From Dehalococcoidia bacterium (GTDB lineage: Bacteria > Chloroflexota > Dehalococcoidia > Dehalococcoidales > JAUYDJ01), in assembly GCA_020353235.1 (NCBI GenBank), contig CP070693.1, positions 410,322-456,371 on the forward strand: a stretch of DNA of 46,050 nucleotides, read 5' to 3'. Both the position numbers and the translations under genes were made by a program. Positions within the stretch are counted from its first letter, which is position 1. Each line of letters opens with the position of its first letter. Positions 26,060 through 34,876 of the stretch are shown here, in pieces. A model generated the notes under the pieces. That model was not told the origin of the DNA. It made no database searches and saw only the letters and a program-made list of their open reading frames with translations.

Positions 26060-26088
26060 ATATTAGGCGATGAAGCTGGTGTTGACAA
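26060..26088 (-). promoter_or_regulatory. Promoter of the pilin gene
   Basis: On the minus strand TTGTCA (26083-26088), 17-bp spacer, TAATAT (26060-26065). It gives a leader of about 65 nt. Upstream of it lie two C-rich copies of the recurrent CTAG-pyrimidine motif (26095-26130). Confidence 0.7.
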
Positions 26089-26182
26089 TCCTACAAGGGG
26101 GTGATTTTAGTACGGGGGGAGACTAGCACTTTTGGGTGAGTAAGTAACTTTCCGTAGCTGATGGTAAGCCCCGCTGGCTCGC

Positions 26183-26851
26183 TTAGTCTTTATTTGGAAC
26201 CAGCCCCTTCTTAGCCGCGTAAGCCGCCGCCTGACTCCGGTTGGCCAGGTGTAGCTTCTCCATAATACTCTTCAGGTGGGTCTTTACCGTGTTCTCAGAG
26301 ATAAACAGGGCGTCAGCGATTTCCCGATTGGTCGCCCCCTGCGCTATCTGGCGCAGCACTTCATCCTCCCGCGGGCTCAGGTCAGCTTCAGCTTCCCTGC
26401 TCGGTCCCTTTTTCACTCCGGCGCTGAGTGCCTTGAACTCAGTAAGCAGCTTGGCCGCCATCAGGGGTGAAATTATCACTTCACCCTGGGCAATATGAAT
26501 GATGGCGTGAATTAGCTCTTCTGGCTCCGCTTTCTTCAGTAGGTAGCCGCGGGCACCATATTTTACGGCGGCGAGTAGGTCAGCTTCCGTCTCCGAAACA
26601 GTCAGGACCAGAACATTAACCTGGGGCATCTCGGTCTGGATGGCTTGAATTGCTTCCAGCCCACTGCAGCGTGGCATACTAAGGTCCATCAGAACCACAT
26701 CCGGGACGATTTGTTCCGCTTTTTCAATCGCCTCCAGCCCATCAGCCGCCTCCCCAACTACCTTCAGGCTTTTTTCATTACTTAAGACACTGGCGATGCC
26801 ACGGCGGAACAGGCTATGGTCATCCACAATCAGCACTCTAACCGCTTCCAC
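26183..26851 (-). CDS. NarL/FixJ-family response regulator
   Basis: 222 residues. The receiver has an intact acidic pair D10-D11 in VLIVDDHSLFRRG, the phosphoacceptor D56 (VVLMDLSMP), Thr in VLVLTVSE, and Lys in YLLKKAEP. The LuxR-type HTH occupies about 160-215 (LSPREDEVLRQIAQGATNRE, VKTHLKSIMEKL). It starts 1 bp after the upstream kinase gene, so the two form a two-component pair. Its position next to the pilin promoter makes pilus control plausible; this is inference. Confidence 0.93.
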   Translation of the reverse strand: MEAVRVLIVDDHSLFRRGIASVLSNEKSLKVVGEAADGLEAIEKAEQIVPDVVLMDLSMPRCSGLEAIQAIQTEMPQVNVLVLTVSETEADLLAAVKYGARGYLLKKAEPEELIHAIIHIAQGEVIISPLMAAKLLTEFKALSAGVKKGPSREAEADLSPREDEVLRQIAQGATNREIADALFISENTVKTHLKSIMEKLHLANRSQAAAYAAKKGLVPNKD

Positions 26852-26852
26852 T

Positions 26853-28028
26853 TCACAGCCTCACTTTCTCCAGAGGCAGGGTAACTTTCAGCTCCGTCCC
26901 CTTCTGAGGAGTAGAGGTAATCTCCAGACTACCACCCAGCCCCTCCGCCCTCTCCTTGATGATGGCCAGCCCGTGGTAGCCGGGCGGGGCTTTTTCCAAG
27001 TCGGACAGGACGAAGCCCTGCCCGTTGTCTTTGATTTTCATTATCACCGTCTCACGGGTATTCTCCAGCTTAAACCCTACCTCACTGGCCAGGGCGTGTC
27101 GCCTGACATTGGTCAGCGCCTCCTGGGCGATGCGCAGTAACTGCAGTTCCGCCACCGGGGAAAGGTTGGGAAAGCCCTTGGTGGTTTTAAACTGAACCTT
27201 GATGCCATTATTGCTGCCGAATTCACTGGTATAGCTGGACAGGGCGGGTATTATGGGCAGATTTTTTATCTCAGCGCTCAACTGGTCAATGGATTCCCGG
27301 ATATCCTCATAGGTATCCTGCACTATTTTCCTGACATCGCCCAGCTCGTTAAGCGCTTTCACGGTCTCTTGGGAAGTAACCAAATCACTTACCTGCTTGG
27401 TCTTCAGATTGAGGTAACCGAGTGACTGGGCAACGCCATCGTGTATCTCTCGGGCAATTCGGCGGCGCTCCTGAATAATTGCCTCTCTCTCGATACGCCG
27501 ACGTATGTTCAGGTTAATGCGATAAGGCACCACCGCCGCCACAAAACAGAAAAGGGTGTAGACAATGAGCAGGGTGAGGTTATGCCCCTGCATAATCCAG
27601 GCAATTGTCTTCAAATACGGGCTCAGTACCAGGTGAGTGATGGAGAGGGAGAAGGAGGCAACGGCGGCCAGAGAGAGGGAGATTGACTCCTCAAAGAGAA
27701 GGGCGGCAGTCATAATGGGTGTAAGCGAATAGAGCAGGAAGCTACTGTTCAGTCCATTGGTGGCGATAACGAGAGAGATGCAGAGCACAAAATCCCCGAT
27801 TAGAATCAGATAGGTCATCGGGGTCCTCTCCCGCCAGCGCAGAGGAGAGAAAACCTTTAAAATAGTATAAACGCCCAGTATAGCCAGGACTATGTAGAGC
27901 TGAAACTCGGTTATTGCCGGTCTACTGAGTGCCGGCACCACCTGGGTGAACATACCCGCCAGAGCGTAAGACAAAAAACGATAGGCAGCCAGAAACTGGT
28001 AGGCTTCTTTTTCATAAGTGCTCGGCAT
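26853..28028 (-). CDS. NarX/DesK-type membrane sensor histidine kinase
   Basis: 391 residues. About five or six membrane helices (15-170) form a compact sensor with little extracytoplasmic sequence. The HisKA_3 dimerisation helix has RRIAREIHDGVAQSLGYLN with phosphoacceptor His196, followed by a HATPase_c domain (LLRIAQEALTNVRRHA, IKDNGQGF, GLAIIKERAEGLGGSL). It should phosphorylate the regulator encoded next to it. GGAGAAAG precedes the ATG. Confidence 0.93.
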   Translation of the reverse strand: MPSTYEKEAYQFLAAYRFLSYALAGMFTQVVPALSRPAITEFQLYIVLAILGVYTILKVFSPLRWRERTPMTYLILIGDFVLCISLVIATNGLNSSFLLYSLTPIMTAALLFEESISLSLAAVASFSLSITHLVLSPYLKTIAWIMQGHNLTLLIVYTLFCFVAAVVPYRINLNIRRRIEREAIIQERRRIAREIHDGVAQSLGYLNLKTKQVSDLVTSQETVKALNELGDVRKIVQDTYEDIRESIDQLSAEIKNLPIIPALSSYTSEFGSNNGIKVQFKTTKGFPNLSPVAELQLLRIAQEALTNVRRHALASEVGFKLENTRETVIMKIKDNGQGFVLSDLEKAPPGYHGLAIIKERAEGLGGSLEITSTPQKGTELKVTLPLEKVRL

Positions 28029-28045
28029 TTTCTTTCTCCGCTATA

Positions 28046-28074
28046 AAACTAAGCCATCTTGCTATATATGTCAA
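28046..28074 (-). promoter_or_regulatory. Promoter of the kinase-regulator operon
   Basis: On the minus strand TTGACA (28069-28074), 17 bp, TAGTTT (28046-28051). A perfect -35 and a weak -10 suit a low-level or regulated operon. Confidence 0.55.
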
Positions 28075-28161
28075 GTAGAATGAGCCTGAAAGCAGCTCCA
28101 CTATTTGCTGACGGGAGCCGGTTTTGGGTAGAATTAGTCAAAGAGGCTAAAGGACATAAAG

Positions 28162-28989
28162 TTGCTCAGTAACCGCTACAAGCTTTTAGTAGTCGATGTT
28201 GATGGCACGCTGGTAAACAAGTACGGTAAGATTTCTGCCGAGGACAGAACCGCCCTAGCTAAAGCTCAGGATCTAGGAATAGGCGTTTCCCTGTCCACTG
28301 GGCGGGTGCTCAAAGCCTGCCTCAATATTATCCGACAGCTATCCCTGAATAGCTATCACATATCCTTTGATGGCGCGCTGGTAAGCAGCCCCGACCACAG
28401 CGAGGAGCTCTACGTGCAGCCGATTGCCAAAACGGTGGTGAAAAAAATGGTAGAACTGGCTCATGCCCATTATCTGGACCTTGAGCTTTTTACGGTGACC
28501 GACTACTTTACCGAAAGAGAGACATGGTCAACCGAAGCCCACCGCCAGTTCTTTGATGTCGAGGCGACCATAGTTGATTTCACGAACCTCTGGGAGAAGG
28601 CAAGAATCATTAAAGGGGGACTGGTGACCATCACTCCGGAAGAGGCAGCAAGGGCGCAGCATTTCTGCCAGCAGTTTGGGGATAGCCTCCACTTTTCCTG
28701 GGCAAGAACACCGGCTTATCCTAGCGTTGATTTCATCAACCTGCTCGCCCCTAAAGTATCCAAAGGGAAAGCCCTGAAAACACTGGCTTCACACCTGGGA
28801 ATATCCCTCACTGAGGTCATTGCCATCGGGGATGGCAGCAATGATATCTCTTTACTTGCCGCCGCCGGTCTGGCGATTGCCATGGGCAACGCCCCTGATG
28901 AGGTCAAAAAAGTAGCTGACTACACTACTCTTGATATTGACCACAGCGGGGTGGCGGCCGCCATAAATAGAGTCCTGCTGCAGGGATAA
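28162..28989 (+). CDS. HAD-superfamily (Cof/YidA-type) phosphatase
   Basis: 275 residues from TTG 28162, preceded by AAAGGA at seven bases. Motif I is VVDVDGTLVNKYG, motif II is SLSTGR, the C2 cap covers about 85-190, motif III is the Lys in KGKALKTLA, and motif IV is IAIGDGSNDISLLAAAGLAIAMGNAPDEVK. It probably dephosphorylates a sugar phosphate or a flavin/nucleotide metabolite in the cytoplasm; the substrate is unknown. It stands alone between two minus-strand signalling operons. Confidence 0.9.
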   Translation: MLSNRYKLLVVDVDGTLVNKYGKISAEDRTALAKAQDLGIGVSLSTGRVLKACLNIIRQLSLNSYHISFDGALVSSPDHSEELYVQPIAKTVVKKMVELAHAHYLDLELFTVTDYFTERETWSTEAHRQFFDVEATIVDFTNLWEKARIIKGGLVTITPEEAARAQHFCQQFGDSLHFSWARTPAYPSVDFINLLAPKVSKGKALKTLASHLGISLTEVIAIGDGSNDISLLAAAGLAIAMGNAPDEVKKVADYTTLDIDHSGVAAAINRVLLQG

Positions 28990-29009
28990 GCGCCTTAAGG
29001 CGGGGGAGT

Positions 29010-29690
29010 CTAGGTAATAGAGATTAAGCCCTGCTTGATAGCGACCACTACGGCCTCGGTGCGGGCATTAGCATTCAGCTTGCGCAGGATTGAGGTAACG
29101 TGATTCTTAATAGTCTGCTCGCTGATATCCAGTTCAGCCGCAATCTGCTTGTTAGGATATCCCTGAGCGATATAACTGAGAATTTCCCGCTCCCGCGGGG
29201 TGAGCGGTGAAATAAAGCCCTCGGCCTCGGTTCGCCAGGAGAGCTCCTGAAACTGGTGCAGCACCTGTTCCGCCACTTTGGGCCGGTTGGTAAGGCTTTC
29301 ATTGATGGGATGCTCACCGTAAGACACGCGCCTGATGATGTTGGCCAGCTCATTAGCAGTGACTTCTTTGTTCAAATAGGCAACCGCCTGGGCTTTCAGC
29401 GCCTGAAAGAGCTGGGCATCGCTCGGGTTAGAGGTAAGCACCACCACCGCAATGCTTGGTGAACGCTGTTTTATCTGCCGGGCCAGAGTCAGCCCATTAT
29501 CCGATGGCCCATCAATGTCTACCAGGGCTACATCAGGCGGTAGGTTATCTATCTCAGAGAGCAGTTTGTCATTGACTTCAGCCGCCTCTGAAATCATGAT
29601 ATCCCTCATTTCAGCTAGGGAATGCTCTATCCCCTGCCGGAAAAGGGATTGCGGGCTAACTATAATGATTCTTATCTTGTTCATAATCAA
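29010..29690 (-). CDS. Atypical NarL-type response regulator lacking the receiver acidic pair
   Basis: 226 residues. The receiver keeps the phosphoacceptor-position Asp58 (VALVDIDGP), Thr (VVVLTSNPS) and Lys (AYLNKEVT), but the Mg-binding Asp pair is replaced: IIIVSPQSLF with Ser12-Pro13. The LuxR HTH is intact (LTPREREILSYIAQG, IKNHVTSILRKLNANARTE). Without the pair, normal phosphorylation is unlikely, so activity may depend on binding of a ligand or partner. The start overlaps the stop of the GGDEF/HD-GYP gene by 4 bp, so the two are translationally coupled. Confidence 0.9.
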   Translation of the reverse strand: MIMNKIRIIIVSPQSLFRQGIEHSLAEMRDIMISEAAEVNDKLLSEIDNLPPDVALVDIDGPSDNGLTLARQIKQRSPSIAVVVLTSNPSDAQLFQALKAQAVAYLNKEVTANELANIIRRVSYGEHPINESLTNRPKVAEQVLHQFQELSWRTEAEGFISPLTPREREILSYIAQGYPNKQIAAELDISEQTIKNHVTSILRKLNANARTEAVVVAIKQGLISIT

Positions 29691-32600
29691 CGGCTTACCT
29701 CCTCCCCCTTAGTCGCCCCGACGCGCTCCTGAATAATGCCCAAGAATACCTCAACCAACCCAGGGTCAAACTGCTTGCCGGCACCTCGCTTCATCTCCTC
29801 GGTGGCTTCCTCATTGGACAGGGCTCGGGAGTAAGGACGAGGCGAGGTCATGGCGACAAAGGCATCAGCGACAGCTAATATACGCGCCGGCAAGGGTATA
29901 TTCTCACCCTTCAGTCCTTCCGGGTAGCCACTGCCGTCATACCTCTCATGGTGATATAAAACCGCCTCGATACACGGCGTCAACTGCAAGGCATGACTGA
30001 CGATGGCCGCCCCTATCTCAGGGTGAGTCTTGACCGCTATCCATTCCTCCTCGGTCAATTTATCCCATTTATTCAGTATCTCGTCGCTAACACCAATCTT
30101 ACCAACATCATGCAGTAAAGCACAAGTCTCTAGTCTACTGATTACCTTTGGCTGCAGATTAAGCGCCTCCGCCAGGGCGACCGCATATTCACCTACCCTT
30201 TTGGAGTGATTCCGAGAATGGTGCTCCCGCGAATCTACGGTTGCCGCCAGAGAATAAATAGTGCTTAAGGCGCCATCACCTTCAGCGCGGGTATCACCCC
30301 GCCGGCCTTCTGCCGGAGGCAGTGGTGCCACTGAAGCTCGCTTAGCCTGATTTCCCCCGCTTCGCTTGGCGTGATAAAGGGCATCATCAGCGGCGGCAAT
30401 AATTCCATCAGCCACCACCGCATCAATCGGCCAGGTAGCCAGACCAAGGCTGACGGTAATGGGGACATCACCAGTGCCCACTGCGGAAGCAACCCGATGG
30501 CGAAGTCGCTCGGCTACTTCAAGGGCAGCCTTACCACCGGTATGCGGCAAGAGAACGGCAAATTCGTCGCCACCATAGCGAAAAGCCTGGTCCGCGCTTC
30601 TTATCGCCCTTTTCATGATACTGCCAACTTGCTGGAGAACCCGGTCGCCGGCTAAATGTCCGTATTTGTCATTAAATACTTTGAAAGAATCAAGGTCAAG
30701 AATGATCAGAGAGAAAATACCGCCGTAACGGGAGTGCCGGTTAATTTCACTGGTAATCAATTCACCCAGAGCACGGCGATTCAGTAACCCGGTAACTTCA
30801 TCAGTTCGAGCCCTCTCCTCAGCTTCAGCATAGAGCTGGGAGTTCTCCACCGGCATGGCAATCTGGGAAGCCAGCTGCTCAAGAAGCGCCACCTGGCGCG
30901 GATTATAGGCGTTCGGTCGGCAGCTAGCCACAATTAGACTGCCGATAACCCTGCCTTTAGCGATTAACGGTAGATACACAATGGAGCGCACTCCCTGCTG
31001 GAGGTGGTAGCTACCGGTGGCAAAACGGCGTTCCTGGGCTAAATCCGGCTCAACGACAACCTTTCGGTGCTTGGCTACCCATTCCGTAGCTGAACCCTTA
31101 ATTGGTATGTGCTCCCCTACCTGCCAGGCTGAGCCTATCTCAGAGGACAGTGCCACAAAATAAAGGTCATTCGGTTCAATCAGGACAATGGCCGCCCAGC
31201 TAACGTCGACCACCTTCTTCAGTTCCTCAATAAAGCTGCCGTATATTCCCTGGATATCCAGACTGGAGGTCATGATGACACTGGAACGGTTAATTATGGA
31301 CAGCTCTTCCTCACGCTCGTGAAGCTGTTCCCGCAGGTATTCTTTCTCAATGCTTACCGCAACCCGACTGGTAATCTCCTCAAGCAGATTCAGGTCTTCC
31401 AGGGAATACTTGCCCACTTGCTTTTTGCCCAGCACCAGAATACCGATTAACCGGTCACGACTCACCAGAGGCACAAACAGCTCTATTTCCTTGGCGGTGA
31501 TTTCTCCCTTTTCCGACTCCCACAAACTGCGGAACTCAGCTAAAATAGTGAGACTTTCCCTAGTTAACAGCTTCTGCTCCCGTGCCAGATACTCCACAAT
31601 GGGGTTGGTGCCGGTCAGCCTCAGGCCAGACAGCGGATTGTCGGGCCCCTGGGGCTCAACGAACTGAGTGGTGAAATGCTGGCTGCCAATCTCAACAAAT
31701 AAGAGCGATGCCCATTTAGAGCCAACCGCCTTGGTAACCAGGTCAAGCAACTCACTGCCCTGCTCCCTGAGGCTAAAAACATGGTGTATCTTCTTATCGG
31801 CAAAACCGGCTAACTTCTGGCGGTAATCATAGCTCCGCCCCAGAAAAGCCTTGCTTACCGTGATAAAGAGATGGCCACGCAGTTTAGAGACAAAGAGAGC
31901 CACCAGTACGGCCAGCAGGGTAGCGATAAAGGTGGCCGTCAAGCTAAGGTCAAAGTGGAAGACAATATGGAGGGAAACCAGCAACATCACGTAACTGCCA
32001 ACGCCAATAATGCCCAGGATGACCCACTCCAAACCCCGCCGCAAAACAACCCTGATGTCCACCAGTTGGTGCCTGATGACGGCGTAACTGAGTATCAAGG
32101 CGTTGATTAGGTTGCCGAAGTGACTTACCGGAAATTCCCTTCCCCAGGGAAGGACGGCGCCTAAAATAAATACCGTCAGTACGGAGATGCCAAGCATCAG
32201 CGATAAGACCTGATTATATAGCACCGGGTTATCTAAAGTCTTTAATCTCCTCCCGAAAAGATACAGATTCCGGGCAACAAAGGTCAGCAGTGGTATAGCC
32301 AAGAAAATGGCTCCCATACCGTAATCAACATGAAGCTTGTCGCCGTTAGCCGGAACCACCTCATTGCCGACATAACCCAGCGCCACCAGAACAATAAATC
32401 CCGCCAGTGAAGCGTAGGCGAAGGGTAGCCACCGCCCCTCACCGGGGGCAAAGAAAGAAGTCGTAAAGCAGTGGAATTGCACCCCCATCCACATGACCAT
32501 CACTAGAAGTACTCTAAGCAAAAGGAGACTATATTCTGGGAAGAGATTACTACGCAGAAAGACATCACTGAGGCTCCACAGCATGGCTGGAATGAGAAAC

Positions 32601-32710
32601 AGGACAAAGAGCCTATGCCGCCTCTGCCAGGGACGACTGCTAATGGTAATGATTAGCAGTGGGATATAGGCAATGGTAGCAATTAACGGGAAAAGGGTGT
32701 AGATATTCAT
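29687..32710 (-). CDS. 7TM-GAF-GAF-GGDEF-HD-GYP cyclic di-GMP signalling protein
   Basis: 1007 residues from ATG 32710. The longer TTG frame at 32758 is rejected because the promoter lies inside it. About eight or nine membrane helices cover 1-290. Two GAF domains lie at about 315-460 and 470-625. The GGDEF domain covers 632-785, with an intact active site GGDEF (713-717) and an inhibitory RSAD I-site five residues before it. The HD-GYP domain covers about 815-1000, with HDVGKIG and HHERYDGSGYP. Both synthase and hydrolase halves look catalytically complete, so the protein could make or destroy cyclic di-GMP in response to membrane and GAF signals. Neighbouring pilus ATPases are plausible targets. 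Confidence 0.93.
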   Translation of the reverse strand: MNIYTLFPLIATIAYIPLLIITISSRPWQRRHRLFVLFLIPAMLWSLSDVFLRSNLFPEYSLLLLRVLLVMVMWMGVQFHCFTTSFFAPGEGRWLPFAYASLAGFIVLVALGYVGNEVVPANGDKLHVDYGMGAIFLAIPLLTFVARNLYLFGRRLKTLDNPVLYNQVLSLMLGISVLTVFILGAVLPWGREFPVSHFGNLINALILSYAVIRHQLVDIRVVLRRGLEWVILGIIGVGSYVMLLVSLHIVFHFDLSLTATFIATLLAVLVALFVSKLRGHLFITVSKAFLGRSYDYRQKLAGFADKKIHHVFSLREQGSELLDLVTKAVGSKWASLLFVEIGSQHFTTQFVEPQGPDNPLSGLRLTGTNPIVEYLAREQKLLTRESLTILAEFRSLWESEKGEITAKEIELFVPLVSRDRLIGILVLGKKQVGKYSLEDLNLLEEITSRVAVSIEKEYLREQLHEREEELSIINRSSVIMTSSLDIQGIYGSFIEELKKVVDVSWAAIVLIEPNDLYFVALSSEIGSAWQVGEHIPIKGSATEWVAKHRKVVVEPDLAQERRFATGSYHLQQGVRSIVYLPLIAKGRVIGSLIVASCRPNAYNPRQVALLEQLASQIAMPVENSQLYAEAEERARTDEVTGLLNRRALGELITSEINRHSRYGGIFSLIILDLDSFKVFNDKYGHLAGDRVLQQVGSIMKRAIRSADQAFRYGGDEFAVLLPHTGGKAALEVAERLRHRVASAVGTGDVPITVSLGLATWPIDAVVADGIIAAADDALYHAKRSGGNQAKRASVAPLPPAEGRRGDTRAEGDGALSTIYSLAATVDSREHHSRNHSKRVGEYAVALAEALNLQPKVISRLETCALLHDVGKIGVSDEILNKWDKLTEEEWIAVKTHPEIGAAIVSHALQLTPCIEAVLYHHERYDGSGYPEGLKGENIPLPARILAVADAFVAMTSPRPYSRALSNEEATEEMKRGAGKQFDPGLVEVFLGIIQERVGATKGEEVSR

Positions 32711-32719
32711 TGCCAGGCA

Positions 32720-32748
32720 ATTATCGCCCCAATTTGGACAAGTGTCAA
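32720..32748 (-). promoter_or_regulatory. Strong promoter giving a nearly leaderless transcript
   Basis: On the minus strand TTGACA (32743-32748), 17 bp, GATAAT (32720-32725). The predicted start, about 32712-32714, is only 2-4 bases before ATG 32710, and no ribosome-binding site is present there. Confidence 0.7.
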
Positions 32749-32791
32749 GTGAAACCAAGGTAAGCAGACTAAAAGGGGGTAGACTAAAGTA

Positions 32792-34447
32792 CTAGCGAAC
32801 TGCCCTGGCTCCAGCCTCAACTTTGGGTGCCACTTCGGGCTTGGCTCTCAGCAGAGAGAGCACTTTTGCCGAGGGGTTAATGTGGGGCGGCTTGAGATGA
32901 GCCAGGTCAGCACCCTCAGCCTGCCTCTGGGCAGTATAATTGGCAAAAGTACCACGCGGCAGCAAGGTGACCTCTACACCGAAGTTAATCATGCTGACCA
33001 GGTCATCATGACGCTCGGAAGTAGTATAAGCATCGTTGTCGGAGTGCATAATCTGGTCATAAACGGCGGTGGCTACATCCTCAGCACTGGCTCGGTAGTC
33101 ATCTTTAAGTTCAATAAGGAGATTTAGCACCGCCTCCCCGGGCTTCTTGTAAGCCGTCCAGTCTACATAAGGGATGCCGGCATGCTCTATTGCCTGCCAG
33201 ATATTCTTTTCCGTTAGCCGAATGACCACGAAATCGAGCAGGTCGTCCGCCCGTCGCTCAAAGACCATCTGCGGGATATCAATGTCCAAGTTCTCATTCC
33301 GCAGGGAGACTATTCTTATCATATCGCCCGGCCGGTATCTGACCATAGCCCCACCGTGAAAGTTGGTGATAACTATCTCATAGTTCTCGCCGGCTTTTAC
33401 CTCATCAAGCAAGAGTACCCTAGGCTGATAGCTATGGTCTAGCTGCCACTTCAGATGCTCCTCTTCCGGGATAAACTCTAGGAAATTGAGGTGGGGAACA
33501 AAGGTCATACCGTCATAGTCCCAGGTCTGGGTAGCCACGATACCACCTTCGGTACCGGTATAAGTATCGAGGGGATATCTGCCCCAGAGTTCTTTTATCC
33601 GGTCTTTGTACACCCCACTATCCAGACCGCCACTCATAATCCCTTTCACCGACCACAGGTCCCGGGGCAGCAACGGACGCCGGGCTAATTTGCTCTTGGT
33701 CAGTCCCTTGGCCAGGCGGAACAGCGCTCTGGGCTGGGAAAGGAGGGGGCGGATGTCTATCTTGCTGCCGGCAGGCTGGCTGAACTTGTCCCCCACCGCA
33801 ACCAGCACCAGAGATAAGCCGAAGAAGTAATCAAGCCCCTGGGATAGCGCCTGCTTAAAACCGAGCCTTACCCTCTCCTCAAAAGACAGCGCTTCGGCCT
33901 CTTCCAAAGCCGGTAGATAGGCAATGGGGGTCTGTTGCTCCAGCAGGCTCGCCATGGCACCGGTCACGTAGGGTCGGGGGGCTACCGTGTAGATAAGCCG
34001 GGGACACGTCGGAAACCCGTCGGTATCACCCCACTCCCGGGAGCAGGAGAGCATACCGATACCGTACATTATGGTGCTCATCTCCCGGCAGAAGGTGGAC
34101 GTGAACGGCACCCATTTACAGGTATATTCACCCGACCTGCCTGAGGTATGTACCCACAGAGCCGGCTTGGCCGGCAGTCCGTTTTCTCTCTTTTCGGCAA
34201 GTTCCGGGCAGTAGTCAGCATAGTCAGTCAGCGGCACTTCCTCGCGGAACTCCTCGACACTATCCGGTCTCGCCCCCCGCATAACCTTCTTACCCAGTTT
34301 TGACCGGTGCAATAGCTCCAGCTGCTCCACCAGCAGGCGCTTCTGGATGGTCATAAATTGCTCCAGGTTAAGGGTAAGATAGCCACAGCACATCTGCCAT
34401 AACTCTTCACCCCTACCCTGCCGCAAAAGCTCGACCGCTTGGGGCAT
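32792..34447 (-). CDS. GH3-family-like acyl-adenylating ligase
   Basis: 551 residues. The overall pattern follows plant-type GH3 acyl-acid-amido synthetases, which are known from Chloroflexota genomes: a helical N-terminus with VEEFREEVPLTDYADY, the nucleotide P-loop-like HTSGRSGEYTCKWVPFT near 100-116, GTEGGIVATQ in the acyl-binding region, and YEIVITNFHGGAMVRYRPGDMIRI as the adenylate-binding motif. It would activate a carboxylic acid with ATP and join it to an amine or thiol; the substrate is unknown. GGGAGG precedes the ATG. It is divergent from the HTH-FabF pair across a palindromic operator. Confidence 0.75.
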   Translation of the reverse strand: MPQAVELLRQGRGEELWQMCCGYLTLNLEQFMTIQKRLLVEQLELLHRSKLGKKVMRGARPDSVEEFREEVPLTDYADYCPELAEKRENGLPAKPALWVHTSGRSGEYTCKWVPFTSTFCREMSTIMYGIGMLSCSREWGDTDGFPTCPRLIYTVAPRPYVTGAMASLLEQQTPIAYLPALEEAEALSFEERVRLGFKQALSQGLDYFFGLSLVLVAVGDKFSQPAGSKIDIRPLLSQPRALFRLAKGLTKSKLARRPLLPRDLWSVKGIMSGGLDSGVYKDRIKELWGRYPLDTYTGTEGGIVATQTWDYDGMTFVPHLNFLEFIPEEEHLKWQLDHSYQPRVLLLDEVKAGENYEIVITNFHGGAMVRYRPGDMIRIVSLRNENLDIDIPQMVFERRADDLLDFVVIRLTEKNIWQAIEHAGIPYVDWTAYKKPGEAVLNLLIELKDDYRASAEDVATAVYDQIMHSDNDAYTTSERHDDLVSMINFGVEVTLLPRGTFANYTAQRQAEGADLAHLKPPHINPSAKVLSLLRAKPEVAPKVEAGARAVR

Positions 34448-34536
34448 CTAAATACCTCCCAAACTGACTTGCCAGATGTCCAATTCCGGGTAAGAAAAAC
34501 TATGGCAGGTCTCCGTCAGCTTGGGAAGTGATTGTA

Positions 34537-34557
34537 TTCTAGAACAATGTTCTAGAA
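34537..34557. promoter_or_regulatory. 21-bp perfect palindromic operator candidate
   Basis: TTCTAGAACA (34537-34546) is repeated inverted at 34548-34557 around a single A; each arm contains the palindrome TTCTAGAA. On the minus strand it abuts a -10-like TACAAT (34531-34536), as a repressor site would. It lies between the GH3-like gene and the HTH gene. Confidence 0.55.
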
Positions 34558-34651
34558 CCTAAACGCTTTACCCCATATAGCCGTTTATGCTTAAACTAAC
34601 TGGACTAAATTCAACTTGACCGAGATATAAGAGGGCTAAGGCAAGTATGCT

Positions 34652-34876
34652 ATGAAAGACAACAACTTACTCACTCCGAAACAGGTAGCCGAAATTCTTC
34701 AGATGCATACCCTGACCATATACCACTACATCCGTCAGGGTGAGCTTGATGCCATCCGTTTGGGTCGAAGCTACCGCGTTACGCCCGAAGACCTGGCCCG
34801 CTTCATCGAAGCACACCGTACCAACAATACCGGCAAATTCACCGGCCAACGGAGGAAAATCAGGCATGCTTTCTAA
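34652..34876 (+). CDS. Excisionase/BldC-type helix-turn-helix protein
   Basis: 74 residues: LLTPKQVAEILQMHTLTIYHYIRQGELDAIRLGRSYRV is a MerR-like winged HTH of the excisionase family, followed by VTPEDLARFIEAH and a basic tail (GQRRKIRH). The ATG has CTAAGG upstream. It overlaps the FabF-like gene by 11 bp, so the two are coupled. It may bind the nearby palindrome and regulate the FabF-like gene, or be a remnant of a mobile element; there is no integrase here. Confidence 0.85.
   Translation: MKDNNLLTPKQVAEILQMHTLTIYHYIRQGELDAIRLGRSYRVTPEDLARFIEAHRTNNTGKFTGQRRKIRHAF

Noticed and set aside
26183-28028. Possible direct nitrate sensing (NarXL) assignment
   Set aside because: Only the family architecture is shared; no P-box-like periplasmic sensor or nitrate reductase genes are present.
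32711-32758. Longer TTG start of the GGDEF/HD-GYP gene
   Set aside because: A near-consensus promoter occupies this stretch, so it cannot be transcribed as coding sequence from that promoter.
34652-34876. Phage excisionase marking a prophage
   Set aside because: The fold is shared by ordinary regulators. No integrase or phage gene is nearby, and it is coupled to a fatty-acid gene.
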